Under the pieces are notes generated by a model. The model worked only from the letters and a program-made list of their open reading frames with translations. It had not been told where the DNA came from and made no database searches. The translations under genes and the position numbers were made by a program. A stretch of DNA of 64,000 bases from NCBI RefSeq assembly GCF_014773275.1, contig NZ_JACWMW010000002.1, positions 806,001-870,000 of the forward strand, written 5' to 3'. This DNA comes from Mucilaginibacter rigui. GTDB taxonomy: Bacteria > Bacteroidota > Bacteroidia > Sphingobacteriales > Sphingobacteriaceae. Shown piece by piece: positions 1 through 8,967 of this stretch (the stretch's first letter is position 1; every line of letters starts with the position of its first letter).

Positions 1-649
1 TTTGGTGGTTATGTTTGGCCATGGCCAGTGCTACGGCTGTAACACCGGTACCACAGGCGTAGGTTTCATTTTCTACACCACGCTCAAAGGTGCGTACAAA
101 ATATCCGCCGTCGGTTTTTTCAACAAAGTTTACGTTAATGCCATCTTGTTTATAAGTGGGGTTATTACGGATGGCGTAGCCTTCGTTATAAACATCCTTA
201 ACTTCCAGGTTGTTGGCCAGGGCCACATAATGCGGCGAACCTGTATTAAGCACATAGGCATCGCCATCTTTATTTATAGTTGCCACATCTATCATTTGCA
301 GGCTTACCCAGTTGCCCGTTTCTGAAATTTTGGCATGGTGCACGCCGTCAGTTGCCAGAAATTTTGTCGTATCGGTAATAACGCCAAGGTGTTTGGCAAA
401 AGCTACTATACAGCGGCCGCCATTACCGCACATGCTGCCCTCGTTACCATCGGCATTGTAGTAAACCATCTTAAAGTCGAACCCGGGTTCGTTCTCTAAT
501 AACATTAGCCCATCGCCGCCAATGCCAAATCGCCTGTCGCAAATTTTTGCAACAGATTGTTTATCAAGGCCTTTTACGGTGCCGGCGCGATTGTCTATAA
601 GTATAAAATCGTTTCCTGCCCCCTGGTATTTATAAAAGCTTATATGCAC
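1..649 (-). CDS. dapF: Diaminopimelate epimerase (3' end outside window)
   Basis: DapF interconverts LL- and meso-diaminopimelate in the cytoplasm, the last isomerisation before meso-DAP is used for lysine and peptidoglycan. About 216 codons are visible; the 3' end lies beyond base 1. The protein starts MHISFYKYQGAGNDFIL, the family N-terminus with the GAGNDF substrate motif. Both active-site cysteines are present: one in GSMCGNGGR (around bases 425-440) and one in YACGTGV (around bases 35-55). The start is taken as GTG at 649, because the reading frame and the conserved N-terminus begin there and no ATG is available; a TAnnTTTG promoter box lies about 50 bases upstream. It is divergent from the protease gene at 834. 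Identification is firm; the GTG start is inferred. Confidence 0.95.
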   Translation of the reverse strand, partial: MHISFYKYQGAGNDFILIDNRAGTVKGLDKQSVAKICDRRFGIGGDGLMLLENEPGFDFKMVYYNADGNEGSMCGNGGRCIVAFAKHLGVITDTTKFLATDGVHHAKISETGNWVSLQMIDVATINKDGDAYVLNTGSPHYVALANNLEVKDVYNEGYAIRNNPTYKQDGINVNFVEKTDGGYFVRTFERGVENETYACGTGVTAVALAMAKHNHQ

Positions 650-698
650 AATGGTTTCCTATCTTAGTCGTTAAATAATTTGGTATAGCAATACGTAA

Positions 699-706
699 CA
701 AATATA
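699..706 (-). promoter_or_regulatory. -7 box of dapF promoter
   Basis: On the minus strand the sequence reads TATATTTG, an exact match to the Bacteroidota TAnnTTTG -7 element. It lies about 50 bases ahead of the GTG start of dapF. A TTG that could act as the -33 element sits about 23 bases further upstream, slightly wide of the usual spacing. Confidence 0.5.
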
Positions 707-785
707 ACGTGCCGCTACTCTTAATTTAACAAATTTTAACAATATTACATATACCTTATTATTGATAATATCGTCTATATGGTAT

Positions 786-793
786 TAAATTTG
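786..793 (+). promoter_or_regulatory. -7 box of the Do-like protease promoter
   Basis: TAAATTTG matches TAnnTTTG. A TTG at 762-764 is 21 bases upstream and can be the -33 element. The predicted transcript would start around base 800, leaving a leader of about 35 bases before the ATG at 834. Confidence 0.5.
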
Positions 794-833
794 AATCCCG
801 GATTAAAAAAGTAAAAGAAAAGTGAATAATAAT

Positions 834-2366
834 ATGAAAAAATTTGGTTTAACATTATTAACCGCCTTTGTTGGCGGTGCCATGGCGTTAGGCGTATATA
901 AACTTGCCGAAAACAAATACGCCGATAATATGAGTTTGGAGGATAAACAAAAAGTTTATTTTGCAAATAACCGCGCGGCCGCACCTGTTGTATCATCGGC
1001 AGGGGCTGTAGATTTTACGCAGGCTGCTGCCGATGTAACCCCGGCAGTGGTGTACATACGTACTACTTATGCCGCTAAAAATAATGATCGCCAGGATCAG
1101 TTTGAGCAGATGTTTGGGCAGATGTTTGGTCAGCGCATGCGTCCGCAGGGGCCGCAAATGGCATCAGGCTCGGGTGTTATTATTTCTCCCGATGGTTATA
1201 TTGTAACAAACAACCACGTAGTGGCCAAGGCAGAGAAAATCACTATTGTAACCAACGATCACCGCAGCTTTGAAGCTAAGGTAATTGGTACCGACCCTAA
1301 TACCGACCTTGCCCTGATCAAAATTAACGCAACCAACCTGCCTATTGTAAAATTGGGCAACTCTGATGCGGTACGCGTTGGCGAATGGGTATTGGCTGTT
1401 GGTAACCCTTTTAAATTAAACTCTACCGTTACTGCGGGTATTGTTAGTGCTAAAGGCCGCCAGATAGACATCATTGGTAAAGATGATGAAGACGAAGATA
1501 ACCCATACCCGGTTAGGCAACAGGATAGCCCTACTTTAAAAAAGGGTATCGAATCTTTCATCCAAACAGACGCGGCTATTAACCCTGGTAACAGTGGCGG
1601 TGCACTGGTAAACACTGCCGGCGAGTTGATAGGTATTAACGCGGCTATTGCCTCGCATACAGGTTCGTACGAGGGTTACGGTTTTGCTATCCCGGTTAAC
1701 CTGGCTAAAAAAGTACTGAACGATATTAAAAAATACGGCGCTGTTAAACGCGGGTATGTTGGTATTACCTTTGCTGATCTTAGCAACCCCGAAATGGCAC
1801 AAGGCATAAAAACAGATAAAACCAATGGGTTATATGTTAACAGTCTTGTTACAGGTGGCGGCGCAGAGCAGGCTGGTATAAAAACAGGCGACATCATTGT
1901 AAAAGTTGAGGGTAACCCGGTTTACGAAGCATCTGACTTGCAGGAGCGCGTTGGCCGTTTACAACCCGGTGATAAAATTAACCTGACTGTTTTACGTGAC
2001 GGCAGCGAGAAGAATTTTACCGTAACACTTAAGGCAGATGCCCCTGCACCACGTACGGCAGCATTATCAAAATCAGCTTCAGAGTTGTTTAACAAAATGG
2101 GGGCAAGCTTCCAGCCGCTTAATCAGGCACAGAAAGCCAAATTCCATGTAAACTCTGGCGTATTGGTTACACAGGTTCGCCCGGGTGGTATATTTGATGA
2201 TACCGAAATTCCGGTTGGTTCTATAATCACCTCTATTAACAAGCAACCTATCAACAGCGTTGCCGATATGGATAAAGTGATCACTAACCTAAGGAACGGC
2301 CGCTTAATTATTACTGGTTACTACCCTGATGGTGGCAGCTTCAGCAATGTTTTTGAGGTTCAATAA
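834..2366 (+). CDS. Periplasmic serine protease, Do/DegQ family (HtrA)
   Basis: Trypsin-like protease/chaperone that degrades or refolds damaged envelope proteins in the periplasm. The 510-residue protein (ATG at 834) has an N-terminal signal anchor (KKFGLTLLTAFVGGAMALG). The catalytic domain carries the triad: His128 in VTNNHVVA, Asp158 in NTDLALIKI and Ser254 in NPGNSGGAL. Two PDZ domains follow, roughly residues 300-395 and 405-510; the first has the typical SLVTGGGAEQAGIKTGDII core. Domain order and length match DegP/DegQ of Bacteroidota. An in-frame GTG four codons earlier (822) is possible but ATG AAA AAA gives a normal signal sequence. It is monocistronic: its own promoter lies upstream and a strong terminator downstream. 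Whether it behaves as DegP, DegQ or DegS cannot be read from sequence. Confidence 0.95.
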   Translation: MKKFGLTLLTAFVGGAMALGVYKLAENKYADNMSLEDKQKVYFANNRAAAPVVSSAGAVDFTQAAADVTPAVVYIRTTYAAKNNDRQDQFEQMFGQMFGQRMRPQGPQMASGSGVIISPDGYIVTNNHVVAKAEKITIVTNDHRSFEAKVIGTDPNTDLALIKINATNLPIVKLGNSDAVRVGEWVLAVGNPFKLNSTVTAGIVSAKGRQIDIIGKDDEDEDNPYPVRQQDSPTLKKGIESFIQTDAAINPGNSGGALVNTAGELIGINAAIASHTGSYEGYGFAIPVNLAKKVLNDIKKYGAVKRGYVGITFADLSNPEMAQGIKTDKTNGLYVNSLVTGGGAEQAGIKTGDIIVKVEGNPVYEASDLQERVGRLQPGDKINLTVLRDGSEKNFTVTLKADAPAPRTAALSKSASELFNKMGASFQPLNQAQKAKFHVNSGVLVTQVRPGGIFDDTEIPVGSIITSINKQPINSVADMDKVITNLRNGRLIITGYYPDGGSFSNVFEVQ

Positions 2367-2385
2367 TTAAATAGTAAGTACAATT

Positions 2386-2418
2386 AAAAAGGCCGGGAAT
2401 CATAATCCCGGCCTTTTT
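2386..2418. terminator. Bidirectional rho-independent terminator
   Basis: AAAAAGGCCGGGAT-type arm, a short loop and ATCCCGGCCTTTTT form a GC-rich hairpin flanked by A and T runs on both sides. It lies between the convergent protease gene and the small GG-leader peptide gene and can end both transcripts. Confidence 0.9.
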
Positions 2419-2427
2419 AATTTGCAG

Positions 2428-2640
2428 TTAAGCGTATAAACATTCCGTAGGCCTGCAGGTGCCTGTTGGGCTATCGCATTGCCATGATATTATGGTACCA
2501 ACATATGGCCCATAAGGATCAGGACACCCTGTCGGCCCGCAAACAAAGCCATCATTTAACCCGCATTGGCGATAGCCGCCGGTAACAGATTTCATTTCTT
2601 TTCGGGTTAGTACTTTCCCAAAGTTTTTTAGTTTTTTCAT
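2428..2640 (-). CDS. Double-glycine-leader, cysteine-rich secreted peptide precursor
   Basis: A 70-residue precursor. The leader MKKLKNFGKVLTRKEMKSVTGG is the Bacteroidota version of the double-glycine leader cut by C39-peptidase ABC exporters (KxLxNFGKVLxxxEMKxVxGG). Cleavage after Gly22 would free a 48-residue peptide starting YRQCGLNDG that has six cysteines (QC, VC, GC, QC, TC, EC), several Gly/Pro pairs and an acidic C-terminal half. I do not recognise the mature peptide; similar precursors in Flavobacteriia and Sphingobacteriia are annotated as bacteriocin-like or natural-product precursors. No C39 exporter, radical-SAM or other modifying enzyme is visible within the window, so export would depend on a distant gene. 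It sits alone between two terminators. Function (bacteriocin, signal or other) is unknown. Confidence 0.8.
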   Translation of the reverse strand: MKKLKNFGKVLTRKEMKSVTGGYRQCGLNDGFVCGPTGCPDPYGPYVGTIISWQCDSPTGTCRPTECLYA

Positions 2641-2746
2641 TGCATTTAGTTTTAATGTAATCTAATATACCAATAATTTGGATAACATTAATTATCAGGC
2701 AATTATTTAGAAAGTATTAAAAGGCAACCGTTAATTATTGCGTCAT

Positions 2747-2783
2747 AAAAAAAGCGGTACTGAATTTCAGTACCGCTTTTTTA
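2747..2783 (-). terminator. Terminator of purD
   Basis: GCGGTACTGAA/TTCAGTACCGC is a perfect inverted repeat (2754-2775) with an A run on its left and a T run on its right. Reading the minus strand, it lies just after the purD stop and ends in a T run. Confidence 0.9.
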
Positions 2784-2800
2784 TTATTATAAAATGGATG

Positions 2801-4075
2801 TTATATAAGGTCAAATCCTATATCTTTTCTAAAATACACGCCATCATAATAAATGCGTGCGGCATCGGCGGTAGCTTGCTGCAAAGCATCAAACATATTA
2901 TCCTGCAAGCTGGTAATGGCCAGTACGCGGCCACCGGTTGCTTTTATATCTTCGCCATCTAAGGCGGTGCCTGCATGGAAAACATGCGAATCGCGTACGT
3001 TCTCAATCCCGCTAATGGTTTTATCCTTTAAATATTCGCCGGGATAACCACCCGCCACACAAACTACGGTAGCAGCAGTTTTGCCGGATATGATCAGCTC
3101 CTTCTCGTTAAGGTTGCCCTCGGCAACGCCAAGCAGCAGGTCAACAAAATCACTTTCAATGCGTGGCATAACACTTTCTGTTTCGGGGTCGCCCATGCGG
3201 CAGTTGTATTCAATAACCCAGGGTTCGCCGTGGGTATTCATCAGGCCAATAAATATAAAGCCCTTGTAAGGGATACCTTCTTTCTTCAATCCCTCTATCG
3301 TAGGGATAATAACTTTTTGCTCTACCTTTTGCATAAAGGCAGCATCAGCAAAATGCACCGGCGAAACTGAACCCATTCCGCCCGTATTTAAACCGGTATC
3401 GCCTTCGCCAATGCGTTTATAGTCTTTGGCCTCGGGTAATATTTTATAGTTGCTGCCATCGGTCATTACAAAAACCGAAAGCTCTATCCCCTGTAAAAAT
3501 TGTTCTATCACCACTTTCGAGCTGGCATCGCCAAACTTGGCTTCGGTAAGCATCTCTAAAAGTTCCTGGCGTGCTTCTTCAAGCGTAAGGCAAATTAAAA
3601 CGCCTTTGCCTGCTGCCAGTCCGTCGGCTTTTAAAACAACCGGCAGGCCGGTTGTAGCTAAGTAATCAAAACCTTCCTGTAATGTATCGCGGGTAAATGT
3701 GCGCGATGCGGCTGTAGGTACGTTATTGCGCTGCATAAACGCTTTCGAAAAATCCTTGCTTCCTTCCAGCTGGGCAGCTTCCTGCTGCGGGCCAATAACC
3801 GGGATGTTTTTTAACTGCTCATCTGCCAGGAAAAAATCATGGATGCCTTTTACCAGCGGTTCTTCGGGGCCAACCAGTAACATTTTAATATCGTTTGCCA
3901 ATGCAAAAGCTTTGATGCCTTCAAAATCGGTAACCTTTAAATTAACATTGGTGCCATACTGGCCGGTGCCGGCATTGCCTGGTGCAATAAACAGTTTATC
4001 GCATTTTGGGCTTTGTGAAATTTTCCAGGCGAAGGCGCTTTCCCTTCCGCCCGAACCAAGGAGCAGGATATTCAT
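2801..4075 (-). CDS. purD: Phosphoribosylamine-glycine ligase (GAR synthetase)
   Basis: PurD joins glycine to 5-phosphoribosylamine using ATP, the second step of de novo purine synthesis, in the cytoplasm. The 424-residue protein opens MNILLLGSGGRESAFAWKI, the GARS N-domain nucleotide motif, and has the ATP-grasp core with VVLKADGLAAGKGV (about residues 145-160), GGMGSVSPVHFAD and the metal-binding EYNCRMGDPETESVMPR. Length and motif order match the family. It stands alone, not in a pur cluster. A perfect promoter box (TATATTTG on the minus strand) ends only five bases before the ATG, which suggests a leaderless or nearly leaderless mRNA. Its own terminator follows. Confidence 0.97.
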   Translation of the reverse strand: MNILLLGSGGRESAFAWKISQSPKCDKLFIAPGNAGTGQYGTNVNLKVTDFEGIKAFALANDIKMLLVGPEEPLVKGIHDFFLADEQLKNIPVIGPQQEAAQLEGSKDFSKAFMQRNNVPTAASRTFTRDTLQEGFDYLATTGLPVVLKADGLAAGKGVLICLTLEEARQELLEMLTEAKFGDASSKVVIEQFLQGIELSVFVMTDGSNYKILPEAKDYKRIGEGDTGLNTGGMGSVSPVHFADAAFMQKVEQKVIIPTIEGLKKEGIPYKGFIFIGLMNTHGEPWVIEYNCRMGDPETESVMPRIESDFVDLLLGVAEGNLNEKELIISGKTAATVVCVAGGYPGEYLKDKTISGIENVRDSHVFHAGTALDGEDIKATGGRVLAITSLQDNMFDALQQATADAARIYYDGVYFRKDIGFDLI

Positions 4076-4080
4076 GCGGG

Positions 4081-4088
4081 CAAATATA
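4081..4088 (-). promoter_or_regulatory. -7 box of purD, adjacent to the start codon
   Basis: The minus strand reads TATATTTG and then CCCGC before the ATG at 4075. Transcription in Bacteroidota normally starts about five to seven bases past this box, which would place the first base of the mRNA at or next to the start codon. Confidence 0.55.
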
Positions 4089-4169
4089 GTTAATGTGCAG
4101 ATATGCAGGTGTGCAAATGAATTATTTGAGGGATAATTGTAAGTTTACCAAACAGCCTAAGCTATATAT

Positions 4170-4925
4170 ATGAATAACTTATTGAGAAGTTTTATTTTGT
4201 TGGTGTTGATGGGTATCTCTGTTAAGGGCGTTTGCCAAATAACAGCAGATGATATTAGAGAGGGTTTAAAAGGTAAGGTGGCTACTATGAAAAAAATAGA
4301 TTATAGTATCTATCCCGATATCGAATCCATTTCTTTTTCCTTATTTGATGCACAAGGCCGCATCATCAATGCCGTGTATTCAGACAGCGTGCAATCGCTG
4401 GGTTATATTTGGAAATTCAGATACGATGGCGGAAAAAAACTCCTGGGGCTAACCAAGTTGAAAAACGGTAAAATTATATCTATCTACACAAATATTTATG
4501 ATGCCAAAGGGAATTTGGTTCAGCAAAACCTGGCTACTAATGATCGTACATACTTTAAACCTGTTAAATACTTTTTCAAATACAACAAGCAAGGCCAATT
4601 AATTGAAGTTTATAATGAAGAGTATGGTATTGATATTAATCCTTCAAAAAAGATATTTACATATGATAAAAATGGGCTCAGAGTAACACAATCAACCTAT
4701 AACAATGATGGCTATTTAAAGGATAAAGCCTTTATGATGTATAACGGCCATCAAGATATTATCAAAAATGTACATTATTATGATGTGATGTCACCAGATA
4801 AATTTAGTACAAGTTTATATAGCTATACTTACGACAAAAAAGGGAACTGGATTGTGCGAAGAAAAAAAGAGCGCTATTCAAATAAATTTGAAATCATTCA
4901 AACCCGGAAGATCACTTATCATTAA
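4170..4925 (+). CDS. Secreted hypothetical protein with YD/RHS-like short repeats
   Basis: I do not recognise a family for this 251-residue protein. The N-terminus (MNNLLRSFILLVLMGISVKGVCQ) is a signal peptide cut around VCQ-IT, so it should be exported. The body contains several spaced short units of the form F/Y-x-Y-D-x-x-G-x-L (YDAKGNLVQQN, YNKQGQLIEVY, YDKNGLRVTQSTYNNDG, YDKKGNWIVRRKK). These resemble single RHS/YD units found in many sphingobacterial exported proteins and predict an antiparallel beta structure. It lies alone between divergent purD and secA. Codon use is more A/T rich than in the flanking housekeeping genes. No enzymatic motif is visible. Confidence 0.7.
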   Translation: MNNLLRSFILLVLMGISVKGVCQITADDIREGLKGKVATMKKIDYSIYPDIESISFSLFDAQGRIINAVYSDSVQSLGYIWKFRYDGGKKLLGLTKLKNGKIISIYTNIYDAKGNLVQQNLATNDRTYFKPVKYFFKYNKQGQLIEVYNEEYGIDINPSKKIFTYDKNGLRVTQSTYNNDGYLKDKAFMMYNGHQDIIKNVHYYDVMSPDKFSTSLYSYTYDKKGNWIVRRKKERYSNKFEIIQTRKITYH

Positions 4926-4980
4926 TAACATTCTGTTAACTGTCATGCCCTTTTAACTTTCTCCTTTCAGCTCAAAAACG

Positions 4981-4988
4981 TACCTTTG
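4981..4988 (+). promoter_or_regulatory. -7 box of secA promoter
   Basis: TACCTTTG matches TAnnTTTG and lies about 67 bases before the secA ATG, after the stop of the upstream gene, implying a leader of roughly 60 bases. Confidence 0.5.
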
Positions 4989-5055
4989 CATGTCAAAATG
5001 ACTTTAAAATTGCACTGGCGCAATTATTGAGTTTGGTGCATTATAAAAAAATAAT

Positions 5056-8000
5056 ATGTTAGATTTTTTCAGCAAGCTTTTTGGAAGCAAATCAGAGCGC
5101 GATGTTAAGGCCATATTGCCTATTGTAGAGAAGGTTAAGGCTGCATATGCCAAGCTTGATCAGTTAAGCAACGATGAGCTTAGGGCCAAAACCATAGAAT
5201 TTAAAGAAACTATTGCTGCCGGCCTTGCCGGTATTGACAGCGAGATACAGGCTATAAAAGACCGTACCGAAAACGAGCTGGATATAGAGGTAAGCGAAAA
5301 GGTTACCTTATACACCCAGTTAGATAAGCTGGAAAAAGACCGTAATAAAGAACTTGAAGATATATTATTAAATATTTTACCTGAGGCTTTTGCCGTGGTA
5401 AAAGAAACTGCCCGCAGGTTCTCATCAAATAAAACCATTGAGGTTACCGCAACCCAGTTTGACCGCGAACTGGCCGCCAAAAAAAGCAACGTTTTAATAA
5501 AAGGCGATAAAGCTATACACCACAATACCTGGCTTGCTGCCGGTAACGAGGTTACCTGGAACATGGTACACTACGATGTGCAGCTGATAGGGGGTATTGT
5601 ATTGCACCAGGGTAAAATATCTGAGATGGCAACGGGCGAAGGTAAAACGCTGGTAGCTACGCTGCCTGCATACCTTAACGCTATTGCCGGGCAGGGTGTA
5701 CATATTGTAACCGTGAATGATTACCTGGCCCGCCGCGATAGCGAGTGGATGGGCCCGTTGTATGAATTCCACGGCTTATCTGTTGATTGTATTGATAAAC
5801 ACGAGCCAAACAGCGAAGAACGCCGTAAAGCATACTTGGCCGATATTACCTTTGGTACCAACAACGAATTTGGTTTTGACTACCTGCGTGACAATATGAC
5901 ACGCAGCCCCGAAGAACTGGTGCAACGTAAGCTGCATTATGCCATGGTGGATGAGGTTGACTCCGTGTTAATTGATGATGCACGTACACCGTTAATTATA
6001 TCGGGCCCGATACCACGCGGCGATGAGCACGAATTTTATGAATTAAAACCACGTATAGAGCGTTTGGTTAACGCGCAAAAGGCGTATGTGAACACCGTTT
6101 TAAACGAAGCTAAAAAAGCTATAAACGATGGCAATACAGGTATTGATGATGGCGGTTTAGCTTTATTACGCGCCCACCGCGCCCTGCCAAAAAACAAGGC
6201 GTTGATCAAATTCCTGAGCGAAGGGGCTAACAGGCAGGTGCTGCAAAAAACCGAAAACCACTACATGCAGGATCAGGGTAAGGAAATGCCGAAGGTTGAT
6301 TCTGAACTGTTCTTTATCATCGATGAAAAAAACAACTCGGTTGAGCTTTCTGAAAAAGGTATAGAACTGATCACGGCATCGGGCGAAGATCCTAATTTCT
6401 TTGTGATGCCTGATGTAGGTACCGAAATTGCCAATATCGAAAAATCTGATCTCCCGGCCGAACAAAAAATAGCCCAGAAGGATGAACTGATGCGCGATTT
6501 CTCTATCAAGTCAGAACGTATCCACTCGGTTAACCAATTGCTTAAGGCTTATACCTTGTTTGAAAAAGATACCGAATACATCCTTGATGAAGGCAAAGTG
6601 AAAATTGTTGATGAGCAAACCGGCCGTGTATTAGATGGCCGCCGTTACTCTGACGGGTTACACCAGGCTATTGAGGCAAAAGAAAACGTTAAGGTTGAGG
6701 ATGCAACGCAAACATTTGCAACCATCACCCTGCAAAACTATTTCAGGATGTACCACAAGCTTTGCGGTATGACGGGTACCGCCGTTACCGAAGCGGGTGA
6801 GTTTTGGCAGATATATAAACTGGATGTGGTAGAGATACCAACCAATACGCCAACCAGCCGTGCAGATATGCAGGACCTGGTTTACCGTACCATTCGCGAA
6901 AAATACAACGCCGTTGCCGAAGAAATTGAAAAACTAACAAAAGCCGGCAGGCCGGTACTGGTGGGTACAACATCGGTAGAGATATCAGAATTGCTGAGCC
7001 GTATGCTTAAGCTGCGCGGTATAAAACATAACGTACTGAATGCCAAAATGCACCAGAAAGAGGCCGATATTGTGGCCGAAGCAGGTAAGGCTGGCACTGT
7101 TACCATTGCTACCAACATGGCAGGCCGTGGTACAGATATAAAACTGGGCGAAGGTGTACAGAACGCCGGTGGTTTAGCCATTGTAGGTACCGAACGCCAT
7201 GAGAGCCGCCGTGTTGACAGGCAGTTGCGTGGTCGTGCAGGTCGTCAGGGCGATCCGGGTTCATCCCAGTTCTTCGTATCTTTAGAGGATAACCTGATGC
7301 GTTTATTCGGATCAGAGCGTATCTCTAATCTGATGGTGCGTATGGGTATAGAAGAAGGCGAAGTTATTCAGCACTCCATGATCTCAAAATCTATCGAGCG
7401 TGCACAGAAGAAAGTTGAAGAGAACAACTTTGGTATCCGTAAGCGTTTGCTGGAGTATGATGATGTAATGAACTCACAGCGTACCGTTATATACGCTAAA
7501 CGTAAAAACGCATTATTTGGCGACCGCCTTGATGTAGATATCAGCAATACCGTTTTTGATGTTATTGAAGATGTGGTTACCGAATATAAAGAGAGCAATA
7601 ACTTTGAAGGCTTCCAAATGGAAGTGATCCGTTTATTCTCGGTAGATACCCAGGTTAACGCTGAAGAGTTTGCAGGTACAAGCATTGCCGCACTGGTTGA
7701 CAGCACATTTGCAGAGGTTACTGACTTTTACAAACGCAAAGCCGAAGCCGTTGCCCAACAGGCATACCCGGTAATAAAAGACGTTTATGATACCCGTGGC
7801 CAATATGTAGAGAACATCGTAGTTCCTTTTTCTGACGGTATCCACGGCCTGCAGGTTTCAGTTCCGCTTAAAAAAGCGGTTGAAAATAAAGGTTTAGAGG
7901 TGTTTAAATCGTTCGAGAAAAACGTTACACTTTACCTTATTGATGATGCCTGGAAAGAGCACCTGCGCGAAATGGATGAGTTAAAACAGTCTGTACAGAA

Positions 8001-8364
8001 CGCGGTGTACGAGCAAAAAGACCCGCTGTTGGTTTATAAGTTCGAGGCGTTTGAATTGTTCCGCCAGATGTTAGCGAACGTTAATAAAGAGCTGGTTAGC
8101 TTCCTGTTTAGGGGCGGTATAGCGGTTCAGCAAGAGCCTGAGCAGGTACGTGAGGCAAAACCTCAGCCAAAGCTTGATCTGAGAAACATGCGCACCTCAA
8201 AACCCGAGCTTGTTAGCGAGGCTAACGGTATGCCAATGGAAGATACCCGCGAAATACAAAAGCCAACCCCGGTAAAGGTTGAGCAGAAAATTGGCAGGAA
8301 CGACCCTTGCCCATGCGGTAGCGGCAAAAAATACAAAAGCTGCCACGGCCAGGGACAAAATTAA
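5056..8364 (+). CDS. secA: Preprotein translocase ATPase SecA
   Basis: SecA is the motor ATPase that drives unfolded preproteins through SecYEG at the inner membrane. The 1,102-residue protein starts [16 protein letters not shown]. The Walker A motif MATGEGKT is near residue 191 and the DEAD-type Walker B is in [23 protein letters not shown]. The second motor domain carries [13 protein letters not shown] and [32 protein letters not shown] motifs. The C-terminus has the SecB/lipid-binding zinc motif [16 protein letters not shown]. It is about 200 residues longer than E. coli SecA, which is normal for Bacteroidota; the extra sequence lies in the N-terminal helicase region and the preprotein cross-linking region (about residues 320-480). 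It has its own promoter, and a palindromic repeat follows. Confidence 0.98.
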   Translation: MLDFFSKLFGSKSERDVKAILPIVEKVKAAYAKLDQLSNDELRAKTIEFKETIAAGLAGIDSEIQAIKDRTENELDIEVSEKVTLYTQLDKLEKDRNKELEDILLNILPEAFAVVKETARRFSSNKTIEVTATQFDRELAAKKSNVLIKGDKAIHHNTWLAAGNEVTWNMVHYDVQLIGGIVLHQGKISEMATGEGKTLVATLPAYLNAIAGQGVHIVTVNDYLARRDSEWMGPLYEFHGLSVDCIDKHEPNSEERRKAYLADITFGTNNEFGFDYLRDNMTRSPEELVQRKLHYAMVDEVDSVLIDDARTPLIISGPIPRGDEHEFYELKPRIERLVNAQKAYVNTVLNEAKKAINDGNTGIDDGGLALLRAHRALPKNKALIKFLSEGANRQVLQKTENHYMQDQGKEMPKVDSELFFIIDEKNNSVELSEKGIELITASGEDPNFFVMPDVGTEIANIEKSDLPAEQKIAQKDELMRDFSIKSERIHSVNQLLKAYTLFEKDTEYILDEGKVKIVDEQTGRVLDGRRYSDGLHQAIEAKENVKVEDATQTFATITLQNYFRMYHKLCGMTGTAVTEAGEFWQIYKLDVVEIPTNTPTSRADMQDLVYRTIREKYNAVAEEIEKLTKAGRPVLVGTTSVEISELLSRMLKLRGIKHNVLNAKMHQKEADIVAEAGKAGTVTIATNMAGRGTDIKLGEGVQNAGGLAIVGTERHESRRVDRQLRGRAGRQGDPGSSQFFVSLEDNLMRLFGSERISNLMVRMGIEEGEVIQHSMISKSIERAQKKVEENNFGIRKRLLEYDDVMNSQRTVIYAKRKNALFGDRLDVDISNTVFDVIEDVVTEYKESNNFEGFQMEVIRLFSVDTQVNAEEFAGTSIAALVDSTFAEVTDFYKRKAEAVAQQAYPVIKDVYDTRGQYVENIVVPFSDGIHGLQVSVPLKKAVENKGLEVFKSFEKNVTLYLIDDAWKEHLREMDELKQSVQNAVYEQKDPLLVYKFEAFELFRQMLANVNKELVSFLFRGGIAVQQEPEQVREAKPQPKLDLRNMRTSKPELVSEANGMPMEDTREIQKPTPVKVEQKIGRNDPCPCGSGKKYKSCHGQGQN

Positions 8365-8375
8365 AAAAACAGTAA

Positions 8376-8467
8376 GTCATCCTGAATTTGTTTCAGGATC
8401 TCCCGAGTCGATTGGTCAGCATTCGGTCGACTTTGTATGTGGGATGCCGAAACAAGTTCGGCATGAC
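8376..8467. repeat. Intergenic palindromic repeat (GTCAT...ATGAC ends)
   Basis: A 92-base element bounded by GTCAT and ATGAC. It contains three inverted repeats in series: CCTGAA/TTCAGG (8381-8397), AGTCGA/TCGACT (8406-8432) and ATGCCGAA/TTCGGCAT (8444-8464). The form TCATCCTGAA...TTCAGGATC is a common dispersed element of sphingobacterial genomes. It may also serve as the secA terminator, although it lacks a T run. Confidence 0.7.
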
Positions 8468-8490
8468 AACGTTTGTTGAATAAAAAGAAC

Positions 8491-8967
8491 ATGAAAAAAG
8501 CAATATCTGATACTCAAGTGCCTTTAAGCCTCATCAGATATTGCTTTTTGTTTTTACTGCTGGCAGCACCGGCTATAGCCTTTGCCCAGGAGAGAGGTAA
8601 AGTACAGGTAGTAGCCCCTCCATTGTTTGATACCCTTTTAGCTAAACGTGCGGCCCTTAACAGTAAAGTGGGCGGCGGCGGGGGCTCGGCAACAGTCTAC
8701 TCATCTTCATTTGGTTACCGCGTGCAGATCTATAGTGGCAGCAACCGCGGTGCAGCCTATAATGCACAGGCAAAATTCAATAAAGAGTTTCCCGAAATGC
8801 GTACCTATATTGTGTACCACGAACCGAACTTTAAGGTACGTGCCGGCGATTTTCGTACACGTATTGAAGCCGAACGTATGAAAGAGCAGTTAAAAGTATG
8901 GTTCCCGATAATGTTTATCATATCAGAAAAAATTAATCCACCCAAAACGGTTATCACTAATGATTAA
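8491..8967 (+). CDS. SPOR-domain protein, exported
   Basis: Small exported protein (158 residues from the ATG at 8491; a TTG six codons earlier is less likely). The N-terminus has a hydrophobic signal (RYCFLFLLLAAPAIAFA followed by QE). The C-terminal part (about residues 70-150) is a SPOR fold: FGYRVQIYSGSNRGAAY, then ARAKFN-like helix, FPEMRTYIVYHEPNFKVRAGDFRTRIEAERM. SPOR domains bind peptidoglycan strands stripped of stem peptides, often at division sites. Its end overlaps the start of the M20 peptidase gene by eight bases, so the two are co-transcribed and probably translationally coupled. The target process is not shown by sequence. Confidence 0.85.
   Translation: MKKAISDTQVPLSLIRYCFLFLLLAAPAIAFAQERGKVQVVAPPLFDTLLAKRAALNSKVGGGGGSATVYSSSFGYRVQIYSGSNRGAAYNAQAKFNKEFPEMRTYIVYHEPNFKVRAGDFRTRIEAERMKEQLKVWFPIMFIISEKINPPKTVITND

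Noticed and set aside
2..325. Open frame on the + strand at the window start
   Set aside because: It is the shadow of dapF on the minus strand, which carries both active-site cysteine motifs.
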